Assembly: GCF_029016485.1 (NCBI RefSeq) | Contig: NZ_CP092107.1 | Location: 1,116,001-1,180,000 of the forward strand | Direction of reading: 5' to 3' | DNA: 64,000 nt | DNA from: Vibrio sp. JC009 | Lineage (GTDB): Bacteria > Pseudomonadota > Gammaproteobacteria > Enterobacterales > Vibrionaceae | Shown: in pieces, positions 33,561 to 43,118 of the stretch | How the letters are laid out: each line of letters begins with the position of its first letter | How positions within the stretch are numbered: position 1 is the stretch's first letter | Made by a program: the position numbers and the translations under genes | The notes under the pieces: model-generated | What the model was told of the DNA's origin: nothing | The model's input: only the letters and a program-made list of their open reading frames with translations | The model's database searches: none

Positions 33561-35405
33561 TTACTTAGCTTGTTTAGCCTTGTTTTGTTCACTATTTATA
33601 AAGGAGAAAAACTGCTGATCTTCACCGATAAAGTGTCCCATAACCAGCTCTGAAGAAACAAAACTAAACAGCTCTTCCAGAGTAAGCTGAGAATTATTAA
33701 ATCTTTCGACAAGCTGATGCACCTCATTTAAAAGCGCCATATGCTCTGCTGCATGGGCTAACGTTTCGGAATAGCCCGCATCCTTTAATATTTCCTCTTC
33801 GTCCCGGAAGTGCTGCTCCATCTCTTTCAGAAATGCGCTCATCGCTTCTGAAACCAGCAGGCTATCGTCGCTTGAAATAAAGGTTTCCATTAACTTATTA
33901 GAAGATTCGAAAATCATTTTATGCTGAAGATCGATAGTCTCATTGCCAGAGCAGTATGAATCCTGCCACTTCAACCGGATAAACTTGCCCTCTGTACTTT
34001 TTGCAGCATCCGCTTCTGCTTCAAACTCGGCTCTGTTCCGTCCGGAATTTTTAGCCCTGTACAGAAGCCTGTCAGCCCGGACAACCAGCGCTTCTTCACT
34101 CAGTTCATGCACACAGCGTGAAGACACAACACCAATACTGACACTAACCCGCCCCTCCGGTGAGCGTTCATGTGGAATACTGGTATCCTGCAATTGCTGC
34201 AGTATTCTACGGGCAACCCTTCTTGCGCCCTTTATTCCCGTTTCAGGCAAGATACAGGCAAACTCCTCACCACCATAACGCGACGCGATATCTGCCGGGA
34301 GAACAATGCTATCAGAGATGATCTTAGCAACCTGCCTGAGACATTCATCGCCCTTTACATGACCATAGAAATCGTTAAATGGCTTAAAATAATCGATATC
34401 AAGTAAAATCAGAGACAACTTTTCTCCGGAGCGGCAGTGCCTCAGATACTCGCTGGCAAAAACCTCATCAAAGTGTCGCCGGTTAGCAATTCCTGTTAAG
34501 CCATCGGTAATGCTCAAAGCCGTAAGCTGGTCGTTAGACTGCTCCAGTTTTCTCTCCACCTTTTTACGAACATGCAGCTCGCGTGACTGACTCTTTACCG
34601 CTCTCTGAAGTTTGTCAACCAACACGGTATGGAAGCGCCATGTGGTCATTACCAGAAACACACCGTTAATCAAAAGTGTTCCCAGAGCGGCAATTAATGC
34701 CGTCTGGTAAAATTTAACCTGCGCGTTCGCCTGTAAAACACCTTCTTTGGTCCGGATATCAATCGCCTCAAGAAACTCATTGATGGGCACCATAATGTTT
34801 CTTTTGGCTTCATGGTATTCCGGCCCGTAGAGAATATTTCTTGCCATTACCGGATCAGGCTTACCTGTCACGATGAAATTCCCGTCCCGATCCTGAAACT
34901 TGCCGACCATTGCATTCATTGCAATCTCTTCAAGGTGCACCAGCTCATCAGAATTTTGCTGAGCCTGATTCAACAACAGGAACTCACTTTCGGTAAATCC
35001 GGCCATGAGCATAAGGGCTTCCAGTGACGCTTTCTCACCATCAGGGAAGGGAGCTTTGGGAGCATCAACTGTCATAAAATCCCAGTAGATACGCTCATAG
35101 TTTTCTGGTCGGGCTTTTTCACCATTTCGGATCGCAAGAATATCCCAAAAATACTCTTTGAACTGAGAGTTCTCTGAAACCGCATAGGAGCGAACCATCC
35201 GGGTCAGATCATCTGAGCTTTGCCTGAGCTGATCAGCAAGCTGGTAGGATTCATAGCGAAGCGTGGTCGCGGTTTTAAACTTTTCCTGACCAACGGCCTG
35301 CATTCTTAACAGATAAGCAGAAACCATCACCAGACTTATCAGAAGTATCACTTCTGCAATAATCAGGATAAGCAGTCTCTTCTGATTGTTACATATGCTC
35401 TGCAT
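33561..35405 (-). CDS. Diguanylate cyclase with C-terminal bacteriohemerythrin domain
   Basis: A 614-residue protein. TM1 is at ~12-32, a periplasmic helical sensor at ~35-225, TM2 at ~230-255, and a coiled coil at ~258-295. The GGDEF domain (~300-460) has an intact YGGEEF. The C-terminal ~130 residues are hemerythrin-like, with HKMIFE, HFRDEE, HAAEH and MGHFIGED supplying diiron ligands. It likely makes c-di-GMP in response to oxygen or redox state. Vibrio cholerae has a hemerythrin cyclase too, but with the opposite domain order as I recall. It is convergent with kdgF. Confidence 0.9.
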   Translation of the reverse strand: MQSICNNQKRLLILIIAEVILLISLVMVSAYLLRMQAVGQEKFKTATTLRYESYQLADQLRQSSDDLTRMVRSYAVSENSQFKEYFWDILAIRNGEKARPENYERIYWDFMTVDAPKAPFPDGEKASLEALMLMAGFTESEFLLLNQAQQNSDELVHLEEIAMNAMVGKFQDRDGNFIVTGKPDPVMARNILYGPEYHEAKRNIMVPINEFLEAIDIRTKEGVLQANAQVKFYQTALIAALGTLLINGVFLVMTTWRFHTVLVDKLQRAVKSQSRELHVRKKVERKLEQSNDQLTALSITDGLTGIANRRHFDEVFASEYLRHCRSGEKLSLILLDIDYFKPFNDFYGHVKGDECLRQVAKIISDSIVLPADIASRYGGEEFACILPETGIKGARRVARRILQQLQDTSIPHERSPEGRVSVSIGVVSSRCVHELSEEALVVRADRLLYRAKNSGRNRAEFEAEADAAKSTEGKFIRLKWQDSYCSGNETIDLQHKMIFESSNKLMETFISSDDSLLVSEAMSAFLKEMEQHFRDEEEILKDAGYSETLAHAAEHMALLNEVHQLVERFNNSQLTLEELFSFVSSELVMGHFIGEDQQFFSFINSEQNKAKQAK

Positions 35406-35648
35406 TCACTGGCCCGGGTTAAAAGTCCTCTATTAATTTTATGTGCTAACGCTTTAACGTCAAAAAACAGAGCAGAATAAAACGTGCCTCAGTCAAGCTT
35501 TCCGCAATCAAATCAAAAAAATAGGAACACCCATAGCCGTGATGTGAGATGACTCTCATACAGAATCCAAATTGTATGATTTTATGTCAGATAGCACTAT
35601 TGCAATGAAGGCCCCCTCCTCCTATAAGCATTAAAAAAGGTGAATACA

Positions 35649-35942
35649 ATGGAACTGGTAGCAACGAGAGCGGACGACTGGCAACTTTACAGAGCTGGCG
35701 AAAAATACTTTGAATCAAAGGTAAAGCTGAGTGAAGAACAACTGGCAACCGATGGTGAAGAAGTCCTGATGACCTCAGGTAACCTAAAACAGTTAGCCTT
35801 TAGTAAAGATTCTATTAAAAGTTGGTTCAACAAGAGTGAAACTGAAGATGATTTTGCAAAAGTCCTCAACGCTCTGGAGCCAATCATCGTCGAGTTCTGG
35901 CAAGAGAAAAAACTAGAATCCTGGATCATGGAAATATACTAA
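35649..35942 (+). CDS. Small acidic protein, function unknown
   Basis: A 97-residue acidic protein with no membrane segment, signal peptide or Cys. ATG 35649 is chosen over GTG 35640 because AAAAAAGG lies upstream of it. The helical, Trp-containing sequence (SIKSWFNKSETEDDFAKVLN) gives no family match I know. It stands alone, with about 240 bp of plain intergenic DNA upstream. Confidence 0.6.
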   Translation: MELVATRADDWQLYRAGEKYFESKVKLSEEQLATDGEEVLMTSGNLKQLAFSKDSIKSWFNKSETEDDFAKVLNALEPIIVEFWQEKKLESWIMEIY

Positions 35943-36039
35943 TCCAGACTGACCACTCCCTCCGTTCCGGTTTTTGCCCCAACCGTAATAACAGAGATCG
36001 ATAACGAAAGAGCCTCACGGCTCTTTCTGACTACTGGTA

Positions 36040-36657
36040 TTAGCCCATATGCCTGGCTAACAAGGCTGTGACTGCATGCTTGCTGGTTTTTGCAATTTTC
36101 TGCATAAAGGGAAAGCTTGGATTGCTGATGCCCTGCAGCTCCAGCTCATTGACCATCAGCATCCACAAACGGGCGGTCATCTGCGAATCGGCTAATGCCC
36201 GGTGAAAGATGCCATCATTTTCTATCTGCTTAAAGTGCACCAGGTCACCCAGTTTATGGGTTGGGGAGTCCTGAATAAGCCGTCTGGCCACCAGCATAGA
36301 ACAGGCAAACTGGCCTGGGTAGGTCACACCGATGCGTTCAAATTCCGCATCCAGAAAGCGCTTATCGAAAGAGGCGTTGTGGGCGACCAGAGGAGTGTCA
36401 CCAATAAAGTCTGCAAACTCTGCCATTACCTCTGCGCAATCCGGAGCATTCTGCAGCATCGCATTGCTGATCCCGGTATAGCCCTCAATAAAACCACTTA
36501 CACGAAACCCGGGATTCATTAGCTGCTGAAAAGTATCCGTTACCTCTCCGTCTACCAGCTTAACTGCACCTATCTCTATCGCCCTGTCTCCCATATTGGG
36601 TGAAAGGCCTGTGGTTTCGAAGTCGAGAACAATGACGGATTTTGCCGATAGCTGCAT
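36040..36657 (-). CDS. DEDDh 3'-5' exonuclease (DnaQ/RNase T type)
   Basis: A 205-residue exonuclease. It has Exo I VLDFETTGLSP (Asp, Glu), Exo II HNASFDKRFL (Asp) and Exo III HRALADSQMTARL (His, Asp), the DEDDh set seen in the Pol III epsilon and RNase T families. ATG 36657 has an AGGA-type ribosome binding site; a longer ORF to 36717 would add a hydrophobic stretch with no family match. The substrate (DNA repair or RNA) cannot be told from sequence. Confidence 0.85.
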   Translation of the reverse strand: MQLSAKSVIVLDFETTGLSPNMGDRAIEIGAVKLVDGEVTDTFQQLMNPGFRVSGFIEGYTGISNAMLQNAPDCAEVMAEFADFIGDTPLVAHNASFDKRFLDAEFERIGVTYPGQFACSMLVARRLIQDSPTHKLGDLVHFKQIENDGIFHRALADSQMTARLWMLMVNELELQGISNPSFPFMQKIAKTSKHAVTALLARHMG

Positions 36658-36725
36658 GTAGGAAGTCCTGGATAAAGCAAAAAGGAAACTGATTATAACG
36701 CTTTTCGGGAATAACAAAACGTACT

Positions 36726-37559
36726 TCAGTGGCCTATACGTTCTGCCTGTTTCTGCTCACGGTACTTTTTCATAACTGTACTGTCAGGCTGATAAGCCGC
36801 AATCAATTCCTTCAGGACTCCCTTTTCCTGTAAATAAGTGTGGCTGCTCTGAAGTGCCGATACGACCTCAGCAGAGGTCTTGTTGCCTGTCACAAGCCAA
36901 AGCTCTTTTGATAGCTCATCTATCTTTAAAACCGGAACGTAGTCGTCTGGGTTATATCCGTACTGTTCCATCCGGTAGTAAAAGCTGGAAGCAACCAGTG
37001 GGGCGTAATCAATGCGATCCGCGCTGAGTAATTTGATCGCTCTGCGACCATAGGTCACCGTCATCACATCGGGACACTCAAGCTCCCTGAGCAAATCTTC
37101 AAAGGCACTACCGGACTGAGCTCCGAATCGGAAGTATTTCAGATCTTTAAGTGAAGATGCGACTTTTTTAGGGCCATCCACATGCCGGTACAGTGTGGTT
37201 TCATAGGGTGAGACTTCCCCTATCCACTGATATTTTTTCTCTCTCAGCTCTGTTCTTGAGATAGCAAACAGCAAAGAGTTTTCCGACTCCTCCACCGCCA
37301 GCATTGCTCTCTTCCAGGGAACAAAGTTCACATGCCGGATCTGCATCGGATGCGATTTTGCCGCTTCCTGCACAAGGCGCTGGATATATTCGATAACATA
37401 CCCTCTGGGCTCATCATCCACCTGAACCTGCAGAGGGGGAAACTCATCCGTATATAAATCCAGTTCAACCGACTCAGAATGACTCAGCGTGGGGTAAAAA
37501 AGAGAGATAACACCACACAGGGCAAATCGCTTTAACTGTTTATTCAAATGACAAATCAC
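36726..37559 (-). CDS. Periplasmic amino-acid-type solute-binding protein (SBP_bac_3)
   Basis: A 277-residue protein starting at GTG 37559, with a signal peptide (cleavage after TLSHS). The SBP_bac_3 fold is indicated by LYTDEFPPLQV at the start of the mature protein, GYVIEYIQRLVQEA, and a late RIDYAPLVASSFYY. No transporter genes adjoin. Its operon-like neighbour upstream is a GGDEF-EAL protein, 73 bp away, so it may feed a signal into c-di-GMP regulation. Confidence 0.8.
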   Translation of the reverse strand: MICHLNKQLKRFALCGVISLFYPTLSHSESVELDLYTDEFPPLQVQVDDEPRGYVIEYIQRLVQEAAKSHPMQIRHVNFVPWKRAMLAVEESENSLLFAISRTELREKKYQWIGEVSPYETTLYRHVDGPKKVASSLKDLKYFRFGAQSGSAFEDLLRELECPDVMTVTYGRRAIKLLSADRIDYAPLVASSFYYRMEQYGYNPDDYVPVLKIDELSKELWLVTGNKTSAEVVSALQSSHTYLQEKGVLKELIAAYQPDSTVMKKYREQKQAERIGH

Positions 37560-37632
37560 GGCTTATTCACATCTAAGTCTATTGCGTTTAGTTTCAATAT
37601 AGCAAAACAACCGGGTAAAGCTATGCAACAAT

Positions 37633-39627
37633 TTACAATGTAAACTCACTTTGAAACTTCTCCACCGGCATAGGCATTTCAAAGAGAAACCCCTGAAACA
37701 GGCAGCTTTCGTACTCCTGAAGCAGTGCCAGTTGGGCCTCTGTCTCCACCCCTTCCACAACCACATCCAGCTGAAAAAAGTCCGCCATAGACATAATCGA
37801 CTGCACCATCAGATGTGACTGTTTATCGATAAAGATATCCTTGATGATGGTGCGGTCTATTTTTATCTCATCTACCGGAAGCTTTAACAGGTTGCTTAAA
37901 GAGGAGTATCCCGTCCCAAAGTTACCCAGTGAAAGCTTCACTCCAAACTTCTTCACATCACTCAGTTTACTGACTGTCTCATCGATATCTTTTAAAAAAG
38001 TACTCTCTGAAACCTCCAGAGTCAGCTTGCTTTTATCAACCGGATACTTGTCGATGATAGCGTAAAAATCCGACACAAACTTTGAGTGCCATATTTGCTT
38101 GGATGACAGATTTACAGAAATATTCAGATGTTCCGTCTCAGGAGCGGACTGCCACTCCTGCAGCAACTGACAGGCTTTTTCCAGAACCATATGCCCTAAC
38201 GGAACGATAAGATTGGTCTCTTCCGCTATATCCAGAAAAGCTCTTGGCGCTAAAGCCCCCATGGTGGGATGTAACCAGCGCAATAGTATCTCACCGCCGG
38301 TCATCTCCTGAGATGAGTTATACCTGGGCTGCAGATAAGTCGTGAACTCATTTTCAGCATACGCTTTATGCACCGCTTTTTTCAGGACACTTGCTCTGTC
38401 CAGATCTAAGCGACTTTCCGGGCCGAATACTCTGATGCCATGCCCCGAGTTCCCCTTAGCTCTGCGCAAAGCGGACTCTGTCAGTCTGATCAGGTTCTCG
38501 GCAGAAGCTTCAGCGGAGTTAAACACCATGCCTCCAACGCTGGCGGATACAGAATAATCAACGTCAATGCCACAGCTTTCTTTTAACTTCACGGGCTCCG
38601 AAACCGCTAAGCTGATGCGCTCTGAAAATTTTTGGCTATAGGCAATTGCCAGCTTAGAGATGTCGTTTAAGTGGGGAAGAAGAATGGCAAACTTGTCGCC
38701 TTCAAAACGTGCAACACTTCCTTTGGCTCCCACCTCATTATCCAGTTTTTCCGCCACCACAGACAGCACTTCGTCACCAACCTGATAGCCATAAGTTTCG
38801 TTTAACAGTTTGAACAGATCTAAGTCCAGAAGCAGGAGGGCACTGTATTCCCGCTCGTGATCCCGCTCCTGTAATAAGCCTGAAAGCTTCTCCTCAAACA
38901 GAGTACGGTTGGCAAGAGTGGTAAGAGGATCGTAATAAGCAAGACGGCGTATTCTTTCCTGGTTGATTTTTGCCTCGGTAATATCCTGAACAATACCTAT
39001 CATCCAGACCGGTTGTTCATTCTCAAACTCAACAATACCGCACCTATCCCAAACCCAGATAAGCTTGCCGTCAGGTCTTATTATCCGAAACTCCAAATCA
39101 TAAGGCTCATTGCGCTCAATAAGCGCATGTAAGGCATTACCAACCCTTTCTTTGTCTTCTTCAAAGATACTTTCTTCAAAGTCCTTAAAACCATACTCTG
39201 TATTATGAATACCCACAATTTTCTGAAACTGGGTATTGAAGGTAACGTCACCGGTGCGCATATTCCACTCCCAGAGACCTTCACCGGAGATATTCAGCAC
39301 AAACTGGAGACGTTTGGTGTCTTTTTCACGATATGAATCAAGAACCGACACTGTTTTAGGCTCTGCTGTTTCAGTTACGGCTAGATCTAACGATTGCTGT
39401 TCAGCCCTCTCACTATCCAAAGCTCTGAGACTCTCAAGAGCCCGGTTGGCAAAAACAAATAAAAGCAGCAAGGTAGCAAAAGTCGCTACAAAGATACTTA
39501 ACTCCTGCTTGTGAGAGAAAGATAAAACAATAAAATAAACCGCTGAAAAGCAGGCAGTAAAGATAACCAGAGCCTGTATTTTGCTCTGCTCTGGATTAAT
39601 TTTAGGAATGTAATTCACCGACATCAT
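37633..39627 (-). CDS. PAS-GGDEF-EAL protein with degenerate catalytic motifs
   Basis: A 664-residue protein. Two close N-terminal TM segments lie at ~17-65, a PAS/PAC domain at ~100-225, GGDEF at ~230-390 and EAL at ~400-660. The GGDEF motif reads FEGDKF. The EAL motif reads EIL, and the DDFGTG metal-binding loop reads GNFGTG, so the key Asp pair is lost; KIDRT and EGVET remain. It is probably a c-di-GMP or GTP-sensing receptor rather than an enzyme. It is preceded by a GGAGGG ribosome binding site and followed by the solute-binding gene on the same strand. Confidence 0.88.
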   Translation of the reverse strand: MMSVNYIPKINPEQSKIQALVIFTACFSAVYFIVLSFSHKQELSIFVATFATLLLLFVFANRALESLRALDSERAEQQSLDLAVTETAEPKTVSVLDSYREKDTKRLQFVLNISGEGLWEWNMRTGDVTFNTQFQKIVGIHNTEYGFKDFEESIFEEDKERVGNALHALIERNEPYDLEFRIIRPDGKLIWVWDRCGIVEFENEQPVWMIGIVQDITEAKINQERIRRLAYYDPLTTLANRTLFEEKLSGLLQERDHEREYSALLLLDLDLFKLLNETYGYQVGDEVLSVVAEKLDNEVGAKGSVARFEGDKFAILLPHLNDISKLAIAYSQKFSERISLAVSEPVKLKESCGIDVDYSVSASVGGMVFNSAEASAENLIRLTESALRRAKGNSGHGIRVFGPESRLDLDRASVLKKAVHKAYAENEFTTYLQPRYNSSQEMTGGEILLRWLHPTMGALAPRAFLDIAEETNLIVPLGHMVLEKACQLLQEWQSAPETEHLNISVNLSSKQIWHSKFVSDFYAIIDKYPVDKSKLTLEVSESTFLKDIDETVSKLSDVKKFGVKLSLGNFGTGYSSLSNLLKLPVDEIKIDRTIIKDIFIDKQSHLMVQSIMSMADFFQLDVVVEGVETEAQLALLQEYESCLFQGFLFEMPMPVEKFQSEFTL

Positions 39628-39732
39628 TACCCTCCATGGTACAGATAAACCACGCGTATCCCGACGCTAACCTGCAATCATGGAGAAAATGTGGAGATTT
39701 TGCATGCAGGCTCATCTTTGTGACAGACAACA

Positions 39733-39764
39733 AAAAAAGCAAGTAGCGAACTACTTGCTTTTCT
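39733..39764 (-). terminator. Terminator after the alginate symporter gene
   Basis: AGCAAGTAG and CTACTTGCT form a 9-bp stem with a short loop, with A-rich sequence on the left giving seven T on the minus strand. It ends the leftward symporter transcript. Confidence 0.85.
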
Positions 39765-39788
39765 CATAATTAATAATCAATTGAGAGA

Positions 39789-41579
39789 TTAAGATACTGT
39801 TTCAGGTTCTTGATCCACTTCAACATCTTCAATGCTCTTATCAACCGCTTTCATCAGTAGCAGACCAACACCACCAACGATTGCGCCACAAAGAATGAAG
39901 ATAAATCTTCCCAGCATAGGGTTCGGCAGCAGAACCATCAGCATAATACCCAGACCAGCAATTGCGATTAGTCGGCCCAGCATTTCACGCTGCTTGTTGT
40001 CCAGTTTCTTCTGAGCAGTGGATTCAGCAACAAGTGGCGTTTCCAGGTTGCTGAAGAACTTGTCTACATCCTTCTGACGGTGCTCTTCAAGCGGCTTGTA
40101 GAACAGCGTTGACAGCAGGAAGAAACCACCGGTTAGCGAGATATGTCCAATCAGGCCGATAGCCACTTTAATATCAGACCACTCACGCTTAGTCAGCTCT
40201 TCAAGACCAAACCATGCTTCAACCATATCAGCGTTGATAACAAAGCCAACTACATAAGAAACGCCGGCACCAACAACCAGAGTACCCCAGCCAGCCCAGT
40301 CCGGTGTTTTCTTGATAAAGAAACCAAGGAATGCAGGGATTGTCATTGGGAAGCCAATCAGGGCACCTACGTACATCATGGTATCAAACAGACTCAGACC
40401 TTTTAGCGAGTTAATAAACATCGCCACCAGAATAATCAGAATACCGAACACGGTAGAGGTGATCTTAGAAACAAATACCAGCTCTTTCTCTGTCGCATCT
40501 TTGCGCAGTACCGGCTCGTAGAAGTTCTTAACGAAGATACCTGAGTTACGGTTCAGACCAGAGTCCATTGAAGACATAGTTGCTGCAAACATTGCTGCAA
40601 CCAGCAGGCCAACCATACCGGCAGGCATATATTCACGAACAAAGTGAAGGTAAGCAAAGTCACCCGCTTTTTTACCTACATCAGGGTAGATTGAGTAAAG
40701 ATCCACGCCTTGTCCTGCAACATACCAGGAAGGAAGGAACCAGATCATTGGACCTAAGGTCATCAGGCAGCAGGCAAGCAGAGCCGCTTTCTTCGCATTC
40801 TTAGAGTCTTTAGCCGCAAGGTAGCGGTATGAGTTAAGCATGTTGTTGGTAATAGAGAACTGCTTAATAAAGATAAAGAAGGCCCAGATACCAAAGATGC
40901 TCAGGTAGTTCAGGTTGTTACCGGATACAAAAGATGCACCTTCCTGAACCGGGAAGTTGGAAATAATCTCACCAACACCGCCACCCTCAATGATCGCAAA
41001 TACAGCACAGGTAACGGTTACCGCCATGATGATAACCATCTGCATAAAGTCAGATGCAATTACCGCCCATGAACCACCGGTTACCGACATCGCAAGTACC
41101 ACAGCACCGGTTACGATAATGGTTGTGTTCATATCGAAACCAAAGATACCGGAAGCGATAATAGCCAGAGCATTCAGCCATACACCCGCAGATACGATCG
41201 AGTTTGGCATACTTGACCAAGTGAATACCTGCTCATTGGTTGTACCAAAACGCATGCGGATAGCTTCAATGACTGTTACTACGCGAAGCTGTCTGAACTT
41301 AGGCGCGAAATATGCGTAGTTCATAAAGTAGCCAAATGCGTTTGCAAGGAAGATTACCGCTACAGCAAAACCATCGTTATAGGCCTTACCTGCAGCCCCT
41401 GTAAAAGTCCATGCAGAAAACTGAGTCATAAATGCAGTCGCACCAACCATCCACCAGAGCATGCTACCGCCCCCGCGGAAATAATCACTGGTTGTGTTTG
41501 TAAATGTTCTGAACATCCATCCTATTGCAATCAAGAACAGGAAATAGATGCAGACAATCATTGTATTGAGTTCCATCAT
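39789..41579 (-). CDS. Sodium:solute symporter (SSS family), probable alginate-monomer/oligomer importer
   Basis: A 596-residue, ~14-TM SSS-family protein (SDYFRGGGSMLWWMVGATAF near the N-terminus, GAAGKAYNDG, AAMFAATMSSMDSGLNRNSG in the centre). A long C-terminal cytoplasmic extension carries a charged linker and extra TM segments. Similar symporters (ToaA/ToaB type) import DEH or oligoalginate in alginate-using vibrios. Two TTGTAnTACAA palindromes lie upstream, linking it to the same regulator. It is separated from the reductase gene by 367 bp. Confidence 0.85.
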   Translation of the reverse strand: MMELNTMIVCIYFLFLIAIGWMFRTFTNTTSDYFRGGGSMLWWMVGATAFMTQFSAWTFTGAAGKAYNDGFAVAVIFLANAFGYFMNYAYFAPKFRQLRVVTVIEAIRMRFGTTNEQVFTWSSMPNSIVSAGVWLNALAIIASGIFGFDMNTTIIVTGAVVLAMSVTGGSWAVIASDFMQMVIIMAVTVTCAVFAIIEGGGVGEIISNFPVQEGASFVSGNNLNYLSIFGIWAFFIFIKQFSITNNMLNSYRYLAAKDSKNAKKAALLACCLMTLGPMIWFLPSWYVAGQGVDLYSIYPDVGKKAGDFAYLHFVREYMPAGMVGLLVAAMFAATMSSMDSGLNRNSGIFVKNFYEPVLRKDATEKELVFVSKITSTVFGILIILVAMFINSLKGLSLFDTMMYVGALIGFPMTIPAFLGFFIKKTPDWAGWGTLVVGAGVSYVVGFVINADMVEAWFGLEELTKREWSDIKVAIGLIGHISLTGGFFLLSTLFYKPLEEHRQKDVDKFFSNLETPLVAESTAQKKLDNKQREMLGRLIAIAGLGIMLMVLLPNPMLGRFIFILCGAIVGGVGLLLMKAVDKSIEDVEVDQEPETVS

Positions 41580-41946
41580 TATACCTTTGTCAGTCAGACT
41601 AATTGTGTCGATAGTAACTATATAACGCCATCAATTTATTTGTACTACAATATGCCATTAACGTGACGACGATCTACTAAAAAAATCGCATTTGTCATAC
41701 ATATGGTCGAAATGTGCTTTTTAGGGCTGTAGAGGCTTGTGGTGACAAGCATAAGTCCTAAAGACCCCATTAACATTGGAGGTATCAAATTTTCGAAAAA
41801 CCGACGGCAGATTAAGGCACTGATAAAACAGTAACAAACGACCTGCTGCAACTATGACAGCGCAACAATTCTTGTATTACAATAACCAAAGAAAAAAGGC
41901 CACATAAAAAATATGCAGCCTTTTCGGGAGTCAGATTGAGTAGGAA
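41580..41946. promoter_or_regulatory. Regulatory gap with two TTGTAnTACAA operators
   Basis: No gene is visible. TTGTACTACAA at 41640-41650 lies 60 bp upstream of the symporter start, and TTGTATTACAA at 41872-41882 lies farther up, just downstream of the reductase gene. An AT-rich promoter-like stretch (TATATAAC, about 41619-41626) lies between the symporter start and the nearer site. Confidence 0.6.
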
Positions 41947-42714
41947 TTAAATACCCAGAGCCTGCCCGCCACCAATCTGAACAGTTTCAGCTGTAATAAA
42001 CGAAGCGTCGTCACTTACCAGGAAGGAGATCACTGAAGCCACTTCCTCTGGCTGACCAAGGCGGCCCAGCATGATGCTGTTTGCCCAGGAAGCAAACACT
42101 TCAGGCTTAGTTGATTTAATTTGTGCGTGGAAAGGCGTATCTATGGTACCCGGAGATACCGCATTTACACGGATCCCAACAGGGGCCAGCTCTTTCGCAA
42201 GTGCGCGGGTAAGGGTATGAACCGCCGCTTTAGAAGTACCGTAGATACCTGCACCCGGGCCACCAGCATTCCATGCCGCATTTGAAGTAAAGTTGATGAT
42301 GGAGCCATTTTCAGCTTTTTTCAAAAACGGGATCGCCGCACGGGAAACGAAGAATGCACTATCAAGGTTCAGAGCCATAACTTTACGGAAGAACTCCGTG
42401 CTCATCTCTTCGATGGAACTACGTCCACCCAGGCCGCCGGCGTTATTAACGACAACATCGATTTTGCCGTACTTCTCACCAATAGCAGTAACGGTTTCAG
42501 TTACCGCCATTTCATCAGTAACGTCAAAACCGTAATATTCAGCCTTAATGCCCTGCTCCTGTAATTCAGCAACACACTTTGCGCCCTGCTCGTTTTCAAT
42601 ACCATTTAAAACTAGGGTATAACCATCTTGACCAAGTCGCTTTGCAACCTGAAAGCCGATACCACCGGTCGCACCAGTGATTAATGCAATTTTCTCAGAC
42701 ATATCCATACTCAT
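41947..42714 (-). CDS. SDR reductase, probable DEH (alginate monomer) reductase
   Basis: A 255-residue classical short-chain dehydrogenase: TGATGGIG cofactor motif (residues 14-21), NNAG near 90, catalytic Ser and Y-x-x-x-K (YGTSK), and a PGTIDTPFH C-terminal loop. Its position between the symporter and the FadR-type regulator suggests reduction of DEH to 2-keto-3-deoxygluconate with NAD(P)H. Cofactor preference cannot be read with confidence. Confidence 0.82.
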   Translation of the reverse strand: MSMDMSEKIALITGATGGIGFQVAKRLGQDGYTLVLNGIENEQGAKCVAELQEQGIKAEYYGFDVTDEMAVTETVTAIGEKYGKIDVVVNNAGGLGGRSSIEEMSTEFFRKVMALNLDSAFFVSRAAIPFLKKAENGSIINFTSNAAWNAGGPGAGIYGTSKAAVHTLTRALAKELAPVGIRVNAVSPGTIDTPFHAQIKSTKPEVFASWANSIMLGRLGQPEEVASVISFLVSDDASFITAETVQIGGGQALGI

Positions 42715-43118
42715 ATAAAATTAATTAACAATAAGCCACCCTGTGACTTTTACCGGATGCAGCTTATATACGACACAAACAACTGTAGTTAAATACTACA
42801 AATAAAACAAGTGGAGCAAGAAAATTCTTGATGAAGATCTCTTTACTGAGAAAACAGGAGCCCAGGAAAAATAGATAACACCATTTTCAAAACCAATAAC
42901 TTTCTTTTAAAAACAATGAAATACAAGAAAAACATTCACTAAAGACGTCTTCAGGCTTTTTCCAGGAATAAAGGCATGATGATGTATTACACCAGCAAAA
43001 AACAAACTTTTGTATTACAAAAAATATGGGTATTCTTCTATTTACCACAACAAACGGCCACAAAAAAAGCCAATGTCCGCAGACTATTGGCTTTTCAGTA
43101 TGTTTGATTGTGCTTCGC
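42715..43118. promoter_or_regulatory. Regulatory gap upstream of the reductase gene
   Basis: No gene is visible. TGTAGT-TAAAT-ACTACA (42784-42800), ATGTATTACAC (about 42982-42992) and TTGTATTACAA (43010-43020) are palindromic and similar to the other operator candidates. An AT-rich stretch near 42990-43030 probably contains the end of the regulator transcript. Confidence 0.5.
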
